DNA of 64,000 nucleotides, taken from contig JAJDVY010000048.1 of the NCBI GenBank assembly GCA_022825885.1, positions 1-64,000 on the forward strand, in the 5' to 3' direction. The position numbers were made by a program, and so were the translations under genes. The notes beneath the pieces were generated by a model that made no database searches, was not told where the DNA came from, and was given only the letters and a program-made list of their open reading frames with translations. This document shows positions 26,645-35,446 of this stretch, piece after piece. Numbering within the stretch: position 1 is the first letter of the stretch; the number at the start of each line of letters is the position of its first letter. This DNA comes from Nitrospirales bacterium. GTDB lineage: Bacteria > Nitrospirota > Nitrospiria > Nitrospirales > UBA8639.

Positions 26645-27400
26645 GTGGGAGCAACAGAGTTGGAGAGAATCGTTGAGCCGGGTCCGGCGGGATTTCATCC
26701 GCCCTCCGCGGCCGAATTGGGTGTCCTTCCTCCGTTGCCGGAGCATGGGCTGACGTTCGGTCATGAAGTGCCGGAAGAGAAGGCGATGGAAGAAATGGCC
26801 AAGTCCATGTTCACGAGAAAAAATGCGACGATTTTCCCAGGTCCCCTGGTTTTGTGGAATTGGAACGACCACGCGGCCGAGAAGGCCAGGGCCGTCTTGG
26901 AACTCGCGGCCCAGATCCCGGAAGTCCTCATCATCCCAATGCCCGACTATCGTCCGAAATACCCGAAGATTGAGCCCGAGGAAGTCATCAACCCCAATCA
27001 CCCCAATCTGACGATCTGGGGGAATAAAATCGAAGCCTGCATTTTTATCGGGGTGCATTGTCATTACGCCAACCTGACCCTGAAAATGATCCGGGCCGGC
27101 ACGAATTGCTGGACTTCGGCGATCTGTGCCGAGCAGGGGCACGAAGATGCCATGTTTACGGTCCGGGATTCCGATGCGGCCAAGATTCGAAAAGCGGCTC
27201 AGGTGTTCAAGCGCGTTCGTGAGGAAATGGGAATTGCCTTGCCGGAGAACGGCGAGAGCGTCCGTTTCACGGGGTTGCAGTCCCGTGTGCATGACGGCAA
27301 AACACATACGAATCCTTTGAACGTTCCGCTGGGAGAAGGAGGGACGGCAAGTGCCGCGGCATTTGGGCATAAAGCCGAAGATATGCAGCGCGAGGGCTAA
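26645..27400 (+). CDS. porE: 2-oxoacid:ferredoxin oxidoreductase, epsilon subunit
   Basis: A 251-residue protein, GTG start with AGGAATAAG before it. It has the pattern of the small extra subunit found only in five-subunit oxidoreductases; the central NHPNLTIWGNKIEACIFIGVHCHYANLTLKMIR resembles a carbon-monoxide-dehydrogenase-associated fold. It has two conserved cysteines (IEACIF, GTNCWTSAICAEQ). Its exact job is not established. The gene order beta-gamma-delta-epsilon-alpha is preserved on one strand. Confidence 0.85.
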   Translation: MGATELERIVEPGPAGFHPPSAAELGVLPPLPEHGLTFGHEVPEEKAMEEMAKSMFTRKNATIFPGPLVLWNWNDHAAEKARAVLELAAQIPEVLIIPMPDYRPKYPKIEPEEVINPNHPNLTIWGNKIEACIFIGVHCHYANLTLKMIRAGTNCWTSAICAEQGHEDAMFTVRDSDAAKIRKAAQVFKRVREEMGIALPENGESVRFTGLQSRVHDGKTHTNPLNVPLGEGGTASAAAFGHKAEDMQREG

Positions 27401-27472
27401 GTCTATTATGATCGACCATGCAATCCCGGAACCGTTGCTCCGGGATTGTCGCCACCCTGGAGGGGGGAAGCC

Positions 27473-28819
27473 ATGAGTGAAGCATTAGAGACGGAAACAA
27501 AAACCAATCCGCAAGGTGACCCGATTACGAGTGCCGCTCCGCCACCGTCCAGTCAAGCAGGGAGAAAAGATCCTCATGCTGAGGCCAAACGGCAACAGGA
27601 GGTTTCCCCGGAGTATATGTTTTCCGAAGCGCCGCGTGAGCGGGAATTCATTACGGGGAGCGAAGCCGCCAAGGAAGCCGTTCGCCGGTCCAACGTCGAT
27701 CTTTCCATCGCCTATCCGATTACCCCTCAAAGTGAAACCATGCAGTTGATCGGGGTGTTGTACGGAGAAGGGTACGTCAAAGAATATTATCGGGGTGAGG
27801 AGGAATACGGCGTCATGTCGGCGATTGCCGGCGGATCCCGTGCCGGTGTGCGGTGTTTCACGGCCACGGCCGGACCGGGTACGTTGCGGGGGCTTGAACC
27901 CATCGCCTCCTGGCCGGGCCACCGCCTTCCCGCCGTGGCCATGTTTACCTGCCGGGTGGTCAATGCTCCGTTGGCCATTCAGCCGGACAATATCGAAGTG
28001 TCGTACCTGTTGAATTGCGGCATGATCGTCTTTCACGCCGAAAACCAGCAGGACTTGTTCGACTTTATTATGAAGGGGTTTATCATCAGTGAAAAGAACG
28101 ACGTGACGTTGCCGGTCGGGGTGTGCTGCGACGGCTTTTTTGTGACCCATGCCCGGGGCTATTGCTCCATGCAGGACCGCGGACTCAAATTGCCGGAGCG
28201 GGATTCCTGGAGAGGCGCGGTTCCGGTCCTGGATGCGGAGAATCCTCCGGCCAGGTTGTCCCGGGATGCGCCGGTGCAAAAGTCGAATTTCATGGCCTAT
28301 AACATCCACGCCGTATGGCAACAGGAGGTGTGGGCGGCAGTGGAGCGGTCACGAAAATACATCGACCTGTACATGGACGGCCTGATCGAGACGCAAGACG
28401 TGGAAGGAGCCGACGTGCTGTTGATTTCATCGGGGAGCGCCGCGGCCCAGTCACGCGAGGCCATTCGGATGTGCAAAGACAAAGGCATTCACGCGGGATT
28501 GATCAAGGTGAAGTCGCTTCGTCCGTTCCCCACGCGGGAGTTGCGGCAACTGTGCGCCAAGGCCAAACTGATTGTGGTGCCGGAGTTCAATTACGTCGGG
28601 TGGTTGGCCAAAGACGTGGCCACGGCCATTTACGGGTACTCGAACGCCAAAATCGTGGCTGGCCCGCACGTCTATGGCGGCATGTCCATGCCTGTGGAAA
28701 TGATTTTCGACGAGATTGAATGCGGGCTGACGGGGAAAAAGTCGGCGACGGTTCCTTCTTCCGCCATCATGGGCGCCGTGGACCAGGAAGCCGTGACGCA
28801 TTTCATGCAAAATATTTGA
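27473..28819 (+). CDS. porA: 2-oxoacid:ferredoxin oxidoreductase, alpha subunit
   Basis: A 448-residue subunit. After a variable, proline-rich N-terminus the pyrimidine-binding domain starts REFITGSEAAKEAVRRSNVDLSIAYPITPQSET, with GAxAG-like GGSRAGVRCFTATAGPGT and the transketolase C-terminal-like domain near the end (GLIKVKSLRPFPTRELRQL). It completes the complex. ATG 27473 is set by GGAGGGGGAAGCC; the frame is open upstream for nine codons. A strong terminator follows 23 bases after the stop. Confidence 0.93.
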   Translation: MSEALETETKTNPQGDPITSAAPPPSSQAGRKDPHAEAKRQQEVSPEYMFSEAPREREFITGSEAAKEAVRRSNVDLSIAYPITPQSETMQLIGVLYGEGYVKEYYRGEEEYGVMSAIAGGSRAGVRCFTATAGPGTLRGLEPIASWPGHRLPAVAMFTCRVVNAPLAIQPDNIEVSYLLNCGMIVFHAENQQDLFDFIMKGFIISEKNDVTLPVGVCCDGFFVTHARGYCSMQDRGLKLPERDSWRGAVPVLDAENPPARLSRDAPVQKSNFMAYNIHAVWQQEVWAAVERSRKYIDLYMDGLIETQDVEGADVLLISSGSAAAQSREAIRMCKDKGIHAGLIKVKSLRPFPTRELRQLCAKAKLIVVPEFNYVGWLAKDVATAIYGYSNAKIVAGPHVYGGMSMPVEMIFDEIECGLTGKKSATVPSSAIMGAVDQEAVTHFMQNI

Positions 28820-28841
28820 ACGCGCCGTTGCGTGTTTCCCG

Positions 28842-28879
28842 AAAAAGCCTACCTCAATTCCGTTGAGGTAGGCTTTTTT
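28842..28879 (+). terminator. Rho-independent terminator of the oxidoreductase operon
   Basis: A 13-bp stem AAGCCTACCTCAA/TTGAGGTAGGCTT around a four- to five-base loop, followed by a run of T. It ends the five-gene operon before surE. Confidence 0.92.
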
Positions 28880-28905
28880 GTGGCATCTGCGTATCATGAT
28901 CCGGC

Positions 28906-29676
28906 ATGAACATCTTAGTGACCAATGACGACGGCGTTGAATCTTCCGGGATCCGCACCCTTGCGAAACACCTGAAGAAGCTCGGCAACGTTTGGATCGT
29001 GGCCCCCGAACGCCCGCAAAACGCCATGGGCCGGGCCATTACCCTGCATAAGCCCATCCGGTTAAAGCGACTCGGCCGACAGGTCTTTTCGGTGAATGGC
29101 ACGCCGTCGGATTGCGTCATTGTGGCCGCGGGACGGGTGCTCCGCGACTGCCCGATTCATTTGCTGGTGTCGGGGATCAATAAAGGGTTGAATCTCGGCG
29201 ACGACGTGACCAATTCCGGAACCGTCGCCGCGGCGCTCGAAGGTGCGATCCGTGGAATTCCCTCTATGGCCGTCTCATTGGAAGGGGTGAAACGCTTTCG
29301 ATTCACCGTGGCGGCCCGGGTCGCGGTCGAGGTGGCCACCCTGATCCTGCAGGATGGCTTGCCGACCGATACGCTATTGAACGTCAACGTTCCCGACGTT
29401 CCGGCCGAGTCCATGACGGGGATCCGGATCACGTCGTTGAGTCGGCGGCAATATCGGAATTCCGTCATTGAAAACGTCGATCCCAGGGGGGGCGCGTATT
29501 ATTGGATCGCGGGAGAACAGGTGACATGGAATCGAAGCAAAAATTCCGACGCGGATGCTATTGCCGCCAAAAAGGTTTCCCTGACGCCGCTGCATTTTGA
29601 CATGACGCAGTACCACGCCATGAAGAAACTAGCGGCCTGGGAATCCGTGCTGTCAAAGCGAACGCGGTCATCCTGA
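28906..29676 (+). CDS. surE: 5'/3'-nucleotidase SurE
   Basis: A 256-residue phosphatase. The N-terminal MNILVTNDDGVESSGIRTLA contains the metal-binding DD, followed by APERPQNAMGRAITLHKPI and the NGTPSDCV and SGINKGLNLGDDVTNSGTVAA loops of the active site. It removes phosphate from nucleoside monophosphates. Family length and order are normal. It lies 20 bases before a DedA-type membrane gene. Confidence 0.95.
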   Translation: MNILVTNDDGVESSGIRTLAKHLKKLGNVWIVAPERPQNAMGRAITLHKPIRLKRLGRQVFSVNGTPSDCVIVAAGRVLRDCPIHLLVSGINKGLNLGDDVTNSGTVAAALEGAIRGIPSMAVSLEGVKRFRFTVAARVAVEVATLILQDGLPTDTLLNVNVPDVPAESMTGIRITSLSRRQYRNSVIENVDPRGGAYYWIAGEQVTWNRSKNSDADAIAAKKVSLTPLHFDMTQYHAMKKLAAWESVLSKRTRSS

Positions 29677-29695
29677 GAGGCGGGAGCCGGACGCC

Positions 29696-30304
29696 ATGTT
29701 CCAGGACCTGTATCAGTGGATGGTCTCGTGGTCGGAATCGTCATACGCGGACCTCGCGTTGTTTGTGTTGGCGTTTGCGGAGTCCTCCGTTTTTCCCGTT
29801 CCCCCTGACGTGTTATTGCTGGCGTTGACCATGGGGAATCCCTCGTGGGGCCTGTATTACGCCGCGATTACCACGGTTGGCTCGGTGCTGGGAGGCGCGT
29901 TCGGCTATCTCATCGGGTGGTGGGGAGGGAAGCCGCTTCTGTTGCGGTTGGTCGGACAGGATCGCGTCTCCAGGGTCCACGACACGTTTGAACGTTATGA
30001 AGGCCGGGCGATTCTAATTGCGGGCTTGACGCCTGTTCCGTATAAAGTGTTTACAATCGGAGCCGGCGCGTTTTATGTTAATTTCCGCGTGTTTGTCGTC
30101 GCGTCGCTGGTCAGCCGGGGCGCCAGATTTTTTCTGGTCGCCGGGACGTTACAGCTATTGGGGCCGTGGGTCAAAGACGTCCTGGAACACTACTTCAATC
30201 TGTTCACCGTTGTCTTGGCGGCGTGCGTCGTTCTGGGATATTGGATCGTCAAACGGCAAGCGAATAGGGCCTTGGGTCCTTCCGCTTCGCCGACCGCTAA
30301 ATGA
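29696..30304 (+). CDS. DedA/YqaA-like membrane protein
   Basis: A 202-residue protein of the VTT (DedA) fold with ESSVFPVPPDVLLLALTMG and the GRAILIAGLTPVPYKVFTIGAGAF re-entrant motif. These are proposed lipid (undecaprenyl phosphate or phospholipid) scramblases or transporters; the substrate here is unknown. Translation stops just before cysS, with a seven-base gap to its GTG start. Confidence 0.85.
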   Translation: MFQDLYQWMVSWSESSYADLALFVLAFAESSVFPVPPDVLLLALTMGNPSWGLYYAAITTVGSVLGGAFGYLIGWWGGKPLLLRLVGQDRVSRVHDTFERYEGRAILIAGLTPVPYKVFTIGAGAFYVNFRVFVVASLVSRGARFFLVAGTLQLLGPWVKDVLEHYFNLFTVVLAACVVLGYWIVKRQANRALGPSASPTAK

Positions 30305-30311
30305 ACGCTTC

Positions 30312-31772
30312 GTGAAGATTTTCAACACCCTGACGAATCACAAAGAGCCGTTCGTCCCCCTCGCGCCGCCCCGCGTGGGCATCTACGTTTGCGGGGTCAC
30401 CGTGTACGATGAATGTCATTTGGGCCATGCTCGCAGTGCGATTGTCTTTGACGTGCTCCGGCGGTATCTCGAGTATCGGGGCCATAACGTGACCTACGTG
30501 AAAAACTTCACCGACGTGGATGATAAGATCATCAACCGGGCAGCGGAGGACGGCATCGCGTGGGAAGGAATCGTTGAAAAATACGTGCAGGCGTATAGCC
30601 GTGATATGAAACGGTTGGGCGTCGTCACCCCGGACGTTGAACCGCGGGCCACGGAACACATGCCGGAGATTCTTGAGATGATACGCACAATCCTGGAGAA
30701 GGGATTCGCATACCAGGTCGAGGGCGACGTCTATTATCGAGTAGCGGCTTTTCCGGAGTACGGCCGGTTAAGCAAACGGCATCTCGACGACATGCAAGCC
30801 GGGGCGAGAGTCGAAGTGGATGAACGAAAACAGGATCCCATGGATTTTGCCTTGTGGAAAGCGGCCAAACCCGGGGAGCCGGCTTGGGAGAGTCCATGGG
30901 GACCGGGTCGGCCTGGTTGGCACATCGAGTGTTCGGCCATGTCCGTGCGCCATTTGGGCGAAACCTTCGACATTCACGGAGGGGGCAAGGATTTGACCTT
31001 TCCCCACCATGAAAATGAAATTGCGCAATCCTGTGCCGCAACGGGGCAGGCATTTGCCCGGTATTGGGTGCATAACGGATTCGTCACCATTGATGAAGAA
31101 AAAATGTCGAAGTCGCTGGGAAACTTTTTTACCGTAAGGGAGATTTTCGATCAATCGAATTGTCCTGAACCCGTGACGGCTGAGGCGATACGCTATTTCC
31201 TGCTTTCGACCCACTATCGTGGAGACGTGAATTTTTCCAACTTGGCCGTGGTGGAAGCCAAATCCGCATTGGATAACGTGTATGACCTCTTCAGCCGGCT
31301 CGCCGAAAAGTCCGGGTCCGGTTCTCGCTCCGGGAGTGCTTTGGGAGCCGTCTTGACCCAATTTCGTCAGGCGTTCGAAGAGGCCATGGATGATGATCTG
31401 AATACCCCCAAAGCGTTGGCTGCATTCCAGCAGCTTCGGGCTGAGGCCAATCAAGTCCTTCGAACGGGGTTGTCCGGGAAGGACCGGCAAGAAGTCCTCA
31501 GCATGTTTCGGCAATGCGGCGCGTCATTGGGTTTGTTTCAACTCAACGAAACCGAGTGGGTGTTTCGCGAGTTGGAGTTCGGCCCGGAGCATTGCCGGAT
31601 GCGCACTGAGCAGGAGGACACCGATGAATGGATTCAAGACCAGATTCGACAAAGGACCGAAGCGCGGGCGCGGAAAGACTTCGCCGCCGCCGACCACATT
31701 CGAGAAGCCTTGGCGGCCAAAGGGATCCTCCTCGAAGACCGTCCGGACGGGAGCACCCGGTGGAAGCGATAG
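30312..31772 (+). CDS. cysS: Cysteinyl-tRNA synthetase
   Basis: A 486-residue class I synthetase that charges tRNA-Cys. The HIGH-like CHLGHARSAIVFDVLRRYL and the KMSKSLGNFF motif are present, and GIYVCGVTVYD, with the zinc cysteine, begins the core. The frame is open to 30075, but the conserved N-terminus VKIFNTLTNHKEPFVPLAPP shows that GTG 30312 is the real start (an ATG at 30301 is out of frame). The last 149 bases overlap the N-terminus of the rlmB gene in another frame. Confidence 0.95.
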   Translation: MKIFNTLTNHKEPFVPLAPPRVGIYVCGVTVYDECHLGHARSAIVFDVLRRYLEYRGHNVTYVKNFTDVDDKIINRAAEDGIAWEGIVEKYVQAYSRDMKRLGVVTPDVEPRATEHMPEILEMIRTILEKGFAYQVEGDVYYRVAAFPEYGRLSKRHLDDMQAGARVEVDERKQDPMDFALWKAAKPGEPAWESPWGPGRPGWHIECSAMSVRHLGETFDIHGGGKDLTFPHHENEIAQSCAATGQAFARYWVHNGFVTIDEEKMSKSLGNFFTVREIFDQSNCPEPVTAEAIRYFLLSTHYRGDVNFSNLAVVEAKSALDNVYDLFSRLAEKSGSGSRSGSALGAVLTQFRQAFEEAMDDDLNTPKALAAFQQLRAEANQVLRTGLSGKDRQEVLSMFRQCGASLGLFQLNETEWVFRELEFGPEHCRMRTEQEDTDEWIQDQIRQRTEARARKDFAAADHIREALAAKGILLEDRPDGSTRWKR

Positions 31773-32505
31773 GACCGGTGATTTCCTGTTCGGGGTTCAG
31801 GCGGTCACGGAGGCGCTCCGGTCGGGTTCGCGAACGTTCATAAAGATTTTCCTGTCACATCGACATCGCCAATTTTCCCAGATCATTCGCTTTGCCAAAA
31901 TCCAAGGCGTGCCCTTGCAGGTTCAACCGCGTGAACGACTCGACCGGCTGGTCCCTGCCGCAAATCATCAAGGCGTGGTGGCGCTGGTCGCGGCCAAAGC
32001 CTATGCTTCGGAAGACGAGATCCTGAGGTATGCCGCGGAACAAGGGGAGCCAGGGTTTTTTCTTGCGCTTGACGGGGTGGAAGACCCGCAGAATTTCGGG
32101 GCGGTTCTCAGAACGGCTGCCACGGCTGCGATGCATGGAGTCTTTATTCCCGACCGCCGGTCCGTTGGGTTGACGGCGAGTGTGGCAAAAGCCTCCGCCG
32201 GCGCCGTCGAGCACGTTCGGGTGGCCCGGTGCGCGCATATCGGCAAACTGATCGATCGCTTGCAGGACCGTGGCGTGACCACCGTGGCGTTGGATCCTCG
32301 CTCTCCCAGACTCTATACCGAATTGGATTTCACGGGACCGACGTTATTGGTATTTGGAGGAGAAGGCCGAGGACTCAGGTCGAGGATTGTCGAACACTGT
32401 CATGCCCACGCCCGCATTCCCATGCGCGGGGAAGTGCATTCACTCAACGTCTCGGCAAGTGTTGCCGTGGTCGCGTATGAAGCGGTTCGTCAACGGATGT
32501 CGTAG
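31624..32505 (+). CDS. rlmB: 23S rRNA 2'-O-ribose methyltransferase (SpoU/TrmH family, RlmB-like)
   Basis: A 293-residue protein. The N-terminal 52 residues are a basic low-complexity extension; the substrate-binding domain begins DFLFGVQAVTEALRSG, and the SPOUT knot contains LALDGVEDPQNFGAVLRTA, LVFGGEGRGL and RIPMRGEVHSLNVSAS. The only good start is ATG 31624, preceded by AGGAGG with perfect spacing, so the gene overlaps cysS by 149 bases. No GTG or TTG occurs in frame before the conserved core. The methylated site (G2251 in E. coli) is assumed from the family. Confidence 0.9.
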   Translation: MNGFKTRFDKGPKRGRGKTSPPPTTFEKPWRPKGSSSKTVRTGAPGGSDRTGDFLFGVQAVTEALRSGSRTFIKIFLSHRHRQFSQIIRFAKIQGVPLQVQPRERLDRLVPAANHQGVVALVAAKAYASEDEILRYAAEQGEPGFFLALDGVEDPQNFGAVLRTAATAAMHGVFIPDRRSVGLTASVAKASAGAVEHVRVARCAHIGKLIDRLQDRGVTTVALDPRSPRLYTELDFTGPTLLVFGGEGRGLRSRIVEHCHAHARIPMRGEVHSLNVSASVAVVAYEAVRQRMS

Positions 32506-32584
32506 CCGGCTCTTCCTGTAAGCGCGGGCATTCAAACCGTTCGTGACCGGACGGAGTTGTCAACGGAAGGAAGGCGTGAACGTC

Positions 32585-32848
32585 TTACCGGATTGCAATC
32601 AATCCTTCTTGAATAGCCGCGTTCAGGAGTTGGGCGGCATTCGAGACGCGCACTTTCTTCATCATGTTGGCACGATGCGCTTCGACGGTTTTGACGCTGA
32701 TTGCGAGACGTTCGGCGATTTCTTTATTCTTGAGGCCGGACCAGATCAGTTGCAGGATTTCCTGTTCCCGTTCGGTGAGCGACTCCGGGCGTTTCCGTCG
32801 CATGGGGAGGAGGTCTCTCTTTTTGTTCGTTCTTGCCTGAACGGGCAT
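32585..32848 (-). CDS. LuxR/GerE-type helix-turn-helix regulator
   Basis: An 87-residue protein that is almost only a GerE DNA-binding domain (SLTEREQEILQLIWSGLKNKEIAERLAISVKTVEAHRANMMKKV). No receiver domain is present in the frame, so input may come from another protein such as an orphan kinase pair. An ATG also occurs at residue 16. It lies upstream of and divergent from the prepilin peptidase gene. Possible targets are unknown. Confidence 0.85.
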   Translation of the reverse strand: MPVQARTNKKRDLLPMRRKRPESLTEREQEILQLIWSGLKNKEIAERLAISVKTVEAHRANMMKKVRVSNAAQLLNAAIQEGLIAIR

Positions 32849-32979
32849 CCTGCACCGAAATTTCTCTCAAGATGAATTATGTAGGTAATACTAGCAGGGT
32901 GTTCATTGAAAAGTAAAGTGGAATAGACGTTCCAGGCCCAAAAAACGAGGGTTTTTGCAGGGTCACGACATATAGAGCA

Positions 32980-33756
32980 ATGGATATTTCAGGCTCCTAT
33001 ATTTTGTTGTTTGTGGTGGGATTGGTCATGGGGAGTTTCCTCAACGTCTGCATTCTGCGAATCCCACGCGGCGAATCCGTTATGCGGCCGGGGTCTCGTT
33101 GCCCGCAATGCGAGACGTCCATTCGCTGGTTCGACAACGTTCCGCTCTTGAGTTTTTTCTGGTTGAGAGCGCGGTGCCGATGGTGCGGGGGAAAGATCTC
33201 ATGGCGCTATCCTTTGGTCGAATGTCTGAACGGAGTAAGCTATCTCGGGATCGTCTACAAGTTCGGCTGGACCCGTAGCGCCCTCGTGTATGCGCTGTTT
33301 CTGTCGTTGCTGTTGGTCGTGACAATGATCGACGTCGATCATTTCGTGATCCCCGATGTCCTCTCTCTCCCGGGTCTGGCTTTCGGCTTTTTTGCGGCGT
33401 CATTCATCTTGCCCGTGGGCTGGACCGGTTCCTTGCTGGGCATTGCATTGGGAGGAGGGATCCTGTGGATGCTTGCGGCTGCCAGTCCCTACTTGTTTGG
33501 AAAGGAGGGGATGGGTGGAGGCGACATCAAATTCCTGGCGATGATCGGCGCGTTCCTGGGTTGGCAGCACGCATGCATGACCTTGCTTCTCGCGTCATGC
33601 GCAGGGGCAACGTTCGGCATCGGCCTGACGGCCTTTCGCTACATGGAGCGTGGTCAGTACCTCCCTTTTGCCCCGTTTTTGGCGGCGGGAGCGGTGGCAT
33701 CGCTGTTTTTCTATCGGGAACTGTTCGGTCTGTATGAAACCATGTTTGCGTCATGA
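32980..33756 (+). CDS. pilD: Prepilin peptidase (A24 family, PilD/TadV-like)
   Basis: A 258-residue membrane protease-methylase that processes type IV prepilins. The N-terminal MGSFLNVCILRIPRGESVMRPGSRCPQCET contains the zinc cysteine pair (CPQC and CRWCGG). The catalytic aspartates are in MIDVDHFVIPD and GGGDIKFLAMIG. Length and number of helices match. It opens a set of pilin-like genes (33833-35316). No clear ribosome binding site precedes ATG 32980. Confidence 0.93.
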   Translation: MDISGSYILLFVVGLVMGSFLNVCILRIPRGESVMRPGSRCPQCETSIRWFDNVPLLSFFWLRARCRWCGGKISWRYPLVECLNGVSYLGIVYKFGWTRSALVYALFLSLLLVVTMIDVDHFVIPDVLSLPGLAFGFFAASFILPVGWTGSLLGIALGGGILWMLAAASPYLFGKEGMGGGDIKFLAMIGAFLGWQHACMTLLLASCAGATFGIGLTAFRYMERGQYLPFAPFLAAGAVASLFFYRELFGLYETMFAS

Positions 33757-33832
33757 AAACCAGGGCCGCGCATTGAACTGCCATGCTTGTGAACACGGGC
33801 GTACCCGTTTGAGGCGTTCCTCATCCGGGCCG

Positions 33833-34306
33833 ATGGACACGTGCGCCTGTCCGGTTCATGGACCACCGGGATATACGTTGACGGAATTGATGGTGGTCCT
33901 GGGTATTTTGGGGGTCGTGTTGGGGTTGGGCGGTCTCTGGTTTTCCTCCCAATTGCCGTACTATCGTCTGAATGGAGTGGTCCGACAAATACGTGCGGAC
34001 CTCTTGGCAGCGAGAGCCCAAGCCGTTAAGAAGGGCAATGAAGTTCGTGTCTTTTTTACGGATGCGCAGCATTATGATATTTTGAACGATGTCAACAATA
34101 ATGGAAGGGCCGATCCCGGGGAACCCGTCGAACCCCGCTCGATCCTGGAGGAGTTTCCGGGCGTGGCAATCGAGTCCAACAATAATCCGATTTTTTATCC
34201 AAGAGGCACGGCCTCCAGTCTTGCCACAATCAGGGTTTCCAACGTTTCCGGAGAGAAGGCGATCACGATCGGCATTACGGGCCGCGTGAAAGTGGCTGCA
34301 CCTTAG
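33833..34306 (+). CDS. FimT/GspH-like minor pilin
   Basis: A 157-residue protein with a type III signal sequence: a short leader, then GYTLTELMVVLGILGVVLGLGGLW with the GspH prepilin pattern (cleavage before YTLTEL-like, Glu at +5). The C-terminal half is beta rich. It is an initiation or minor subunit of the type IV pilus. The ATG at 33833 is chosen from the leader; the frame is open further upstream with no leader. It is 18 bases from pilV. Confidence 0.85.
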   Translation: MDTCACPVHGPPGYTLTELMVVLGILGVVLGLGGLWFSSQLPYYRLNGVVRQIRADLLAARAQAVKKGNEVRVFFTDAQHYDILNDVNNNGRADPGEPVEPRSILEEFPGVAIESNNNPIFYPRGTASSLATIRVSNVSGEKAITIGITGRVKVAAP

Positions 34307-34324
34307 TATGCCCATTGTTTCCAT

Positions 34325-34702
34325 ATGAGCCACGTGACAAACCATAGAGGCCTGACCCTCCTGGAAGCCGTCATTGCCATGGCGCTTTTTTTTATCGCCG
34401 TCTTGGCCTTCTCGGGAGTGGCGGTCACGGCGAGTAAGGGCGCAGCAGCGAGCAAACATCTGACCACGGCCACCACCTTGGCCCAGAGTAAACTGGAGCA
34501 GGTAAGGAGTGCCGGCTACGACCCGGCGGCTGCCCGTGAAACGACTGAAGCCTATGGCACCATACCCGGTTCTGACCTCTATCAACGTGTCGTCAGGATG
34601 GAAACCGGCCGTCCCGTTCCCGGCTTGCAAACGGCGACGGTCACGGTATGGTGGGCGGACGACCGGCACTCCGTGACCGTCTCCACGATTCTTGCCCCGT
34701 AG
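34325..34702 (+). CDS. pilV: Minor pilin PilV
   Basis: A 125-residue pseudopilin with leader MSHVTNHRGLTLLEAVIAMALFF (cleavage before LTLLEA, Glu at +5), the PilV hydrophobic helix, and a TLAQSKLEQVRSAGYDP segment after it. It is short compared with some homologues. Located between FimT-like and pilW genes on the same strand, it should be part of the type IV pilus priming complex. Confidence 0.85.
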   Translation: MSHVTNHRGLTLLEAVIAMALFFIAVLAFSGVAVTASKGAAASKHLTTATTLAQSKLEQVRSAGYDPAAARETTEAYGTIPGSDLYQRVVRMETGRPVPGLQTATVTVWWADDRHSVTVSTILAP

Positions 34703-34722
34703 CAACCAATGAGGCTCAACCC

Positions 34723-35316
34723 GTGACTGACCAAAGAGGAGTCACCTTGACGGAACTGCTGATCGCCTTGGCCTTGGGGCTGTTCACCGTTGGCGCGGTC
34801 TATGGCGTGCATCTGAATCAGGTCAAAAAACAGATCGTTCAGGAGGACGTCTTGGCTATGCAACAAACCGCTCGTGCCGCATTGGACATGATGGCCAGGG
34901 AGATTCGCATGGCCGGTTATGATCCCATGGGGGTCAATCGCGACGCCGTTTCATCGAATGATTTTTATGGGCTCAGTTATCATCCCACGGAATTGCACGT
35001 TCGAGCCGATTTGAACGGAAACGGCGTGCTCACGGACTCGAAAGAATCCATTGTCTATTTGTATGACGACTCGACTTCCACGTTGCGACGCAAAGTGGGA
35101 ATGGGTGGACGACAACCCATGGCGGAACATATCGAGTCCTTGACCGTTTCCTATCGCGATGCCCTGGGGCATCCGACGACGCACTCGCCGAGTATCCGGG
35201 CCGTTGACGTGCAGGTCACCGCTCGAGCCGCCCACGCCGATAGCCAATATCCCGAGAACGAAGGCTATCGGACGTTGACTCTTCGATCCCGCATCGTCCC
35301 GAGAAACCTGCCGTGA
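34723..35316 (+). CDS. pilW: Minor pilin PilW
   Basis: A 197-residue pseudopilin. Its leader VTDQRGVTLTELLIALALG has the prepilin cleavage site before VTLTEL, followed by the helix and the AARAALDMMAREIRMAGYDPMG segment of PilW. GTG 34723 is the start with the correct leader length; the open frame reaches back to 34648 inside pilV. In most pilus clusters the pilX and pilY1 genes follow; here an unrelated block starts. Confidence 0.87.
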   Translation: MTDQRGVTLTELLIALALGLFTVGAVYGVHLNQVKKQIVQEDVLAMQQTARAALDMMAREIRMAGYDPMGVNRDAVSSNDFYGLSYHPTELHVRADLNGNGVLTDSKESIVYLYDDSTSTLRRKVGMGGRQPMAEHIESLTVSYRDALGHPTTHSPSIRAVDVQVTARAAHADSQYPENEGYRTLTLRSRIVPRNLP

Positions 35317-35446
35317 AGCGTGTCACGTCCGTTCGTCCGGCTTCCTTGACGCTTCGACGGCGCTCTACTAATATCCGCTCCCAATGCGATTCGGTCGATC
35401 ACGTCTTTCACGTTCACAGTTCGCCTACGGCTGGAGGAGCCCGAAG

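Noticed and set aside
30075-30311. Longer cysS start inside the DedA gene
   Set aside because: The extra residues are an out-of-frame copy of the DedA tail; the conserved CysRS N-terminus begins at GTG 30312.
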